64,000 bases of DNA, from contig JAITYX010000010.1 in NCBI GenBank assembly GCA_021018815.1, forward strand, positions 8,609,001 to 8,673,000. The letters are read 5' to 3'. Origin of the DNA: Talinum fruticosum (taxonomy: Eukaryota; Streptophyta; Magnoliopsida; Caryophyllales; Talinaceae). The notes below the pieces were generated by a model. The model was not told where the DNA came from. It saw nothing but the letters and a program-made list of their open reading frames with translations, and did no database searches. Position numbers and translations under genes: made by a program. Below, in pieces: positions 60,241 to 64,000 of this stretch (positions are counted from its first letter, which is position 1; each line of letters opens with the position of its first letter).

Positions 60241-61969
60241 TTAATAGTGGAGATAACATCGGAAGAAAGGTATGATGAACAGAAAACTAAAATTTTTCAT
60301 TACACAAATAAAATTCTTCATTAAAGTTGTTACAAAAACTTTCACAAAAATAAAACTAAGAAAATTACTTAGAAGTTAAAAAACATACATAAAGACACAT
60401 ACATAAAGTTATGCCATATTCAACTTCAACTGCAACTAAAATTAATTTTACGACTAGTCAAATTCAAGATAAGAAGGAAGAATTACTAATTTAGAAAATA
60501 CGGGGTATTTATCAAACCATAGAAATGAACTAAATCAAATTCAAATTGTAAACACGACTCAAAAACTTGATACGGGAAATTTAAACTCAACTAAACCAAA
60601 TGTCTAACAAATTGATAATGTGAATTGATAACTTAAACGATAAACTAACCTAAACTAACATGAATTGAAAATTGAATAACGACAATAAAATAAATATCCT
60701 AAATTATCCGAGTAAAAAAACTAAATCATCAATTTTCATCACAACTCAAATAATGTATCAATAAGGATTCAACTAGAACTGAATTGAGCATTAAAGAAAA
60801 TCAAGAGCAAGAATAAAATTTGCAATAAATTCCGTCTGAAAAATAAAATCGAATCAACAGAGACCAAAGAGGAAGACTTATACCAGCCCAGCCTTCGAAC
60901 ACACAATTCACAATCCCAAATTCCACAAATTCGCGACAATTCAATACCAACTTCAAGCCAACAATCCGAATTCAGCTTCAAGTGTAATTCACTAATCTAA
61001 ACCAAAATCTAAACTGAAAATTCAAACCTAAAACTGAGATCTGAACTAAGCTTAAATTTTGAAGAAACGAAAACTGAAAGATGAAGGACTCAAGACTGGA
61101 AACTTGGACCTTGGCGTGGCTCCGGTCTGTCACACCTTCGCCCACCGCGGTCCAGCCTCCCTTGCTCGGTTCTGCTGCTCGCCCTTTTATAGCTCTCGAC
61201 CTCTTCTCTTCTACTCTTGGTCCCGTTCCTCTGTCCCGATTTTGGATAAAACCGACCCAAGTGGTGGATAGAGTTTGAGATGGATATGTAGTTGTGAAGG
61301 CTGCGGTTCCCGTTAGGTGAAGGAGACCGAAGAAGAGTCAGATGGTTTTGGGTCTCTTCGGTTCTTCGGTTAGGTTTTCTGCTCGAGTTTCGTGGGTCTG
61401 AGGGTGAGCGAACAGAAGAGGGAGCGAGTGAGGCAAGAGATGGGCGTGAGAGAGGTCTCCCAGTGTGTCTAGGGTTTTGTGAAGAGGAAGAAGAAGATGA
61501 GGGGAAGGATTCTGGGTTTGAAGGTGCCGAAGAGGTGGAGGATGGTGGATTTCGGGTTCAGCGAGGGAAAGAGGTGAGGCAGTAGCATGAGGAAGGAGCA
61601 GAGGTTGAGGGGGATTTCAGGGGGTAAAGGGGCCGAGAGGGAGAGGTTTGTGGTTAAACTAAGGTTGGGGGCTAACGGGCCGAGAGGAGGATGAGAAAGT
61701 AATGGGCTATGGGCTTTCGGTTTTTGAGGGGAAAAAGATCCGCGTGCATGATTTGATTTGCTCGGTTTGGCCCAACTCAAATCAACGATCCAGTTCTTCA
61801 ATTTTCCGTCACTCTTTTTATTTTCCGGATTATTCCACACTTCCTATAAAAATAAATTAAATTAAATTAAAAATTCTAAATTAATAATTATTACAAATGA
61901 AATAAGATGTAAAAGGGTGTAAAATTTATTATAATTTTGCACTCAACACATACATCTATAATATTTTGT
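60241..61969 (-). other. Intergenic region between Harbinger ORF1 and transposase
   Basis: AT-rich at 60241-61050, then GC-rich with CT/GA-rich strings at 61110-61740. The GC-rich part lies upstream of the transposase on the minus strand, so it may hold its promoter and leader. No conserved protein was recognised in the minus frame 61840-61469 (PPLGPLAPNL, S/P/L-rich). Confidence 0.4.
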
Positions 61970-62893
61970 TTCTCTATAAGACATGTTATCAAGGTTCATC
62001 CTCATAACCTTTGCCTCCCATTCAACTTGTTTACGCTACTCATATTCACGTCGGAGGCGAACTGACTCTTCAGTTGCATCTGCCTTCGTTGGCTGCTCCT
62101 TCCTGTAGTCATGCAATATATCACTCCTCTCCTTTGCATTTGTAGTCATTATAGATAGTTGATTAGCCGCCAAATCTTGTGCTTGTTTCCTTCTCCTTTA
62201 GTTTCCTCATGGCCGTTTTTCTACCAATAAACCGAAAAATACCACCCTCATCCTCACTGGATTGATCTTCGCTGACAGGGGTAGATGAGTTAAGAGTGTG
62301 CCCTCATCTCATTAAGCCTTATTCGTTTTGGGCAACCATTGTTACTTCGAAGTAGAAAGTCTTCCATTTCGGATGTTCATGGAAGAGTCGCCACCATATC
62401 ATATGTTTAAATTTTTTCTCATCCTTTCTTTGAGAATACAACTCTTGTTCTTTGTCAATAACATCTTCTATACAAGTCCCACTTCGATTGAGACGGTGAA
62501 CTTCATCCACAATCCCCGTCCACTTAGACTTCAAAGGGGCGCAACTCCTCGAACGTCTATTATAAGTCTTCCAAGATCGTCGAGCGGCTCCTGATGGAAG
62601 GTGCTCATTGAAAGCTTTGGCCACATCCTTGGAAAAGTCTTCCTTCATTTGGTCCATCCCCACAATGGGGTCTATGCTTGTGTTCATCTAAGCATCAATC
62701 AAGCTACGATCTTCATCTTCTCGTCCACTTTCTTCCCCATCCCATTGAGGGATCCTCCTTGACCACTTTGACCTCTTCATTGTTTGGGTTAATAGGAGAT
62801 TCCAAATGTATCAATGATGGGTTGGGGTTGAAGACGGGGTGGAGTTGCTTGACCCTCGATACTTTGCATATTTGGGTTATGCATGTATGGATA
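61970..62893 (-). pseudogene. Harbinger ORF1, Myb/SANT-like with NAM-associated tail, broken
   Basis: The frame 62687-62319 shows LPSGAARRSWKTYNRRSRS, then SKWTGIVDEVHRLNRSGT, then DEKKFKHMIWWRLFHEHPKW, the Myb/SANT-like core of plant Harbinger ORF1 proteins. Upstream (62890-62713) is a proline- and asparagine-rich leader. The carboxyl part with GGIFRFIGRKTAMRKLKEKE lies at about 62260-62200. The protein binds DNA and works with the transposase. Frames shift near 62700 and 62310. Confidence 0.8.
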
Positions 62894-62963
62894 TTAGGGA
62901 TGGGCATTTCAAAGCATGACAAACATATTTGTGTTATTATTTCTTGAATGTTGTGTTTCATTA

Positions 62964-64000
62964 TTAGGGATGGGCATGGGGCCGATACAAGTCGGGGTAC
63001 ACCTATACTCGCACCCATACCCATTTTCGATAATCATCATCATACCTATACCCATACCACACCCATCGGATTTTCAAAACCTATTCCCATACTCATACCT
63101 ATCGGGTATTTCGGGTATATTGGGTATTATTCGAGTATATATAAATGCTAAATAATAGTACACATTGGGTTTTATACCTCTATTATTTGATGTTAACATC
63201 GAATAACCACAAAAATCTCTTGCCTCCACCATAAACTCCTAATTATACATCAATAACACTATGAAAATGATAAAAAATAATTACAAACCTTTCGAATTTG
63301 AATACATATTTCTAAAACATAGTTCTCAATTTAAACAAGTCCAAGCCACCAATAATATTAATAAGTCATAATAGAAATTTCTAAAATTGAATACATGACA
63401 CCCACTAACAAGTCATAAACACAAATTAGATGACTTTGAAAAATACAATCAGTCTCATAATAACACGAAGGGCAAAAGTACATAGTGGATCCAACTGCAA
63501 CAATGCATTAAGGTGCCTCTATCCCAACATCACTTTCAGATTCCTATTAAAATGATAAATCAATGAAAAGTCAATGTTAGTAATTGAATCGTTGAAAAAT
63601 ATGGAAAATGCTTGAATGAAAGAATGAAAGAGTCAATAATTTCACTTATTGTCATGCCATCCGAATTAGAATCATCAAGTATAGTGGCAACATCAAAAGT
63701 ACTCTCCAATTTAGTAGTTATAATAAAATTTGACAAGAGTATTTAAAATTCAAAAACTTAAATTATATGAACTTTAAAGAAAGAAACTAACAAATACACG
63801 TTACATTTAGTAGTTTCTCCAATCATCCAATTTTGCAAACGCATCAATACTTTCACTGTTTTGGCATGCAACCTTTAGCGATGTGGACTAACAACCCGTC
63901 CTCCTATACTAAATGCACTTTTAGAAGCCACTATAGAAATCGAATTGCTAATATATCTCTAGTAATCATCCTCAATGTTGGATATTTAAAATCTTTCTTC
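62964..64000 (-). mobile_element. hAT transposon, left part only (runs off the window)
   Basis: It begins TAGGGATGGGCATGGGGCC, close to the end of the hAT element at 28292, and has subterminal ACCCATACC/GGTATGGGT repeats at about 63015-63130. A broken transposase end is on the minus strand. It sits in ORF1 of the second Harbinger element; the candidate 8-bp target is TTTCATTA (62956-62963), but the other copy is outside the window. Confidence 0.75.
63640..64000 (-). pseudogene. hAT transposase carboxyl end with dimerisation region, partial
   Basis: In the minus frame near 63910-63825 the codons give SIGGRVVSPHR, then a stop, then RLHAKTVKVLMRLQNW. This is the conserved end of the hAT dimerisation domain. 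The rest of the protein lies beyond 64000. One in-frame stop suggests decay. The first hAT element lacks this domain. Confidence 0.65.

Larger units (their letters stand above)
58470..62963 (-). mobile_element. Second PIF/Harbinger transposon, right end cut by a hAT element
   Basis: The left end GAGCATCTCTAATGGGCC, preceded by TAA, is the common plant Harbinger terminus. The element carries ORF1 (about 62893-61970) and a transposase (60232-59260), both on the minus strand. Its own 5' end is beyond the hAT insertion at 62964 and outside the window, so length and TSD cannot be checked. Confidence 0.78.

Noticed and set aside
62894..62910. TAGGGATGGGCAT as a second hAT end
   Set aside because: It falls within the leader of Harbinger ORF1 in register with coding sequence, so the match to a hAT end is coincidental; the real end is at 62964.

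Overview
This window is plant nuclear DNA, most likely from a eudicot with a repeat-rich genome. It holds intact and broken copies of most plant transposon classes: Ty1/copia, Ty3/gypsy, L1-type LINE, hAT, PIF/Harbinger, CACTA and Stowaway. It also has AT-rich intergenic DNA, long (TA)n and (AAT)n arrays, and two intron-containing host genes with TATA boxes. I saw no bacterial or organellar genes, no tRNA or rRNA genes and no CRISPR array.

Layout, left to right. (1) A 3.1 kb solo LTR (209-3328, TSD GATCT) sits in what looks like the 5' part of a host gene. (2) A minus-strand copia element of the SIRE/Maximus type (4792-15302) carries gag, pol and a third, envelope-like region; its left LTR is truncated. 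(3) A host gene for a small secreted PLAT/LH2-domain protein (18968-20070) is followed by a degenerate minus-strand LINE (about 20460-27160). The LINE carries two small inserts with clear target-site duplications: a CACTA MITE and a hAT MITE. (4) A 1.45 kb tandem duplication follows. Its first copy is split by a 14.2 kb hAT transposon (28292-42494), which itself contains a LINE fragment and a complete, young Ty3/gypsy chromovirus of Tekay/Del type (31326-41809). (5) A second PLAT gene (48129-49240) is the paralogue of the first. Both genes share promoter, intron position and upstream DNA, so an old tandem gene pair has been pushed about 28 kb apart by nested insertions. (6) The right third holds a PIF/Harbinger element (49610-53533) containing a Stowaway MITE, a Harbinger MITE (57652-58466), and a second Harbinger element (58470-62963) cut by another hAT transposon that runs off the window end.

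The only convincing host genes are the two PLAT genes. The rest is element-encoded and mostly broken. Many breaks in the two LTR retrotransposons fall at CAG or CTG trinucleotides, where CGAG, CTCG or CG appears instead. LTR pairs differ from each other mainly at these sites. I read this as a sequencing or polishing artefact, possibly linked to CHG methylation, and this matters before any of these elements is called dead.

I found no clear undescribed biological system. The strongest leads are the CHG-context signature, the dated nest with its built-in empty site, the PLAT pair, and a MITE-like element whose two copies are bounded on both sides by (TA)n arrays.
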